Assembly: GCA_003159055.1 (NCBI GenBank)
Contig: PMLH01000472.1
Location: 450-14,528 of the forward strand
Direction of reading: 5' to 3'
Length of the DNA stretch: 14,079 nucleotides
Source: Myxococcales bacterium
GTDB lineage: Bacteria; Myxococcota; Polyangia; Fen-1088
The notes under the pieces are model-generated. The model made no database searches. It worked only from the letters and a program-made list of their open reading frames with translations, and was not told the DNA's origin. Each line of letters opens with the position of its first letter. Within the stretch, counting starts at the first letter, position 1. This document shows positions 14,043 through 14,079 of the stretch, piece after piece. Position numbers and translations under genes: made by a program.

Positions 14043-14079
14043 AGCACCGAACGGGTTGAAAGACCGGCAATCTCGCGCA

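Noticed and set aside
1..14079. CRISPR array, tRNA or rRNA gene, prophage or transposase
   Set aside because: No regularly spaced direct repeats with unique spacers, no recognisable RNA gene signatures, and no phage or transposase protein motifs were seen.

Overview
The window is GC-rich chromosomal DNA that looks like a Gram-negative deltaproteobacterium, most likely in or near the Myxococcota. The reasons are two lipoproteins built from choice-of-anchor D (ASPM/SPD-2/Hydin-like) domains, outer-membrane beta-barrels, a Tat-exported DUF1501-like protein next to a DUF1588-like lipoprotein, and strong GC3 bias that opens long spurious frames opposite most genes. The taxon is inferred from gene content; no rRNA or other marker is present. 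No gap between genes exceeds 300 bases. No tRNA, rRNA, CRISPR array, transposase or phage gene was seen.

Region 1 (1-2234) is housekeeping-like. It holds the C-terminal end of an HU-like protein, a hairpin-rich convergent gap, a stand-alone Lrp/AsnC ligand-binding (RAM) protein downstream of a class I SAM methyltransferase on the minus strand, and a complete exonuclease III (xth) divergent from them.

Region 2 (2301-5745, plus strand) encodes envelope proteins. A large anchor-D lipoprotein with a 17-residue tandem-repeat linker overlaps a small cysteine-rich, probably lipidated protein by 4 nt. Next come an alpha/beta-hydrolase that has lost its N-terminal half and nucleophile, and an outer-membrane barrel gene broken by a one-base frameshift. 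A SLOG/Rossmann-like protein (5870-6418) stands alone after them.

Region 3 (6435-10932, minus strand) reads as an export module: outer-membrane barrel, then DUF1588-like lipoprotein with a CxxCH motif, then DUF1501-like Tat substrate. The last two are 10 nt apart and surely co-transcribed; the barrel is 168 nt upstream.

Region 4 (11102-14079) has a second anchor-D lipoprotein, with three repeats of exactly 110 residues followed by a propeller-like domain. It abuts, stop to stop, a divergent methyltransferase-like gene on the minus strand. Beyond that lies a 169-bp element with imperfect 22-bp inverted ends.

The most interesting signals are the G8 and G7 tracts inside or beside the two anchor-D lipoprotein genes (possible slippage sites), the strict 110-residue Cys-phased repeat, the recently expanded 51-bp minisatellite, the decayed hydrolase/barrel pair, and the short inverted-repeat element. 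I see no convincing complete new defence or metabolic system.
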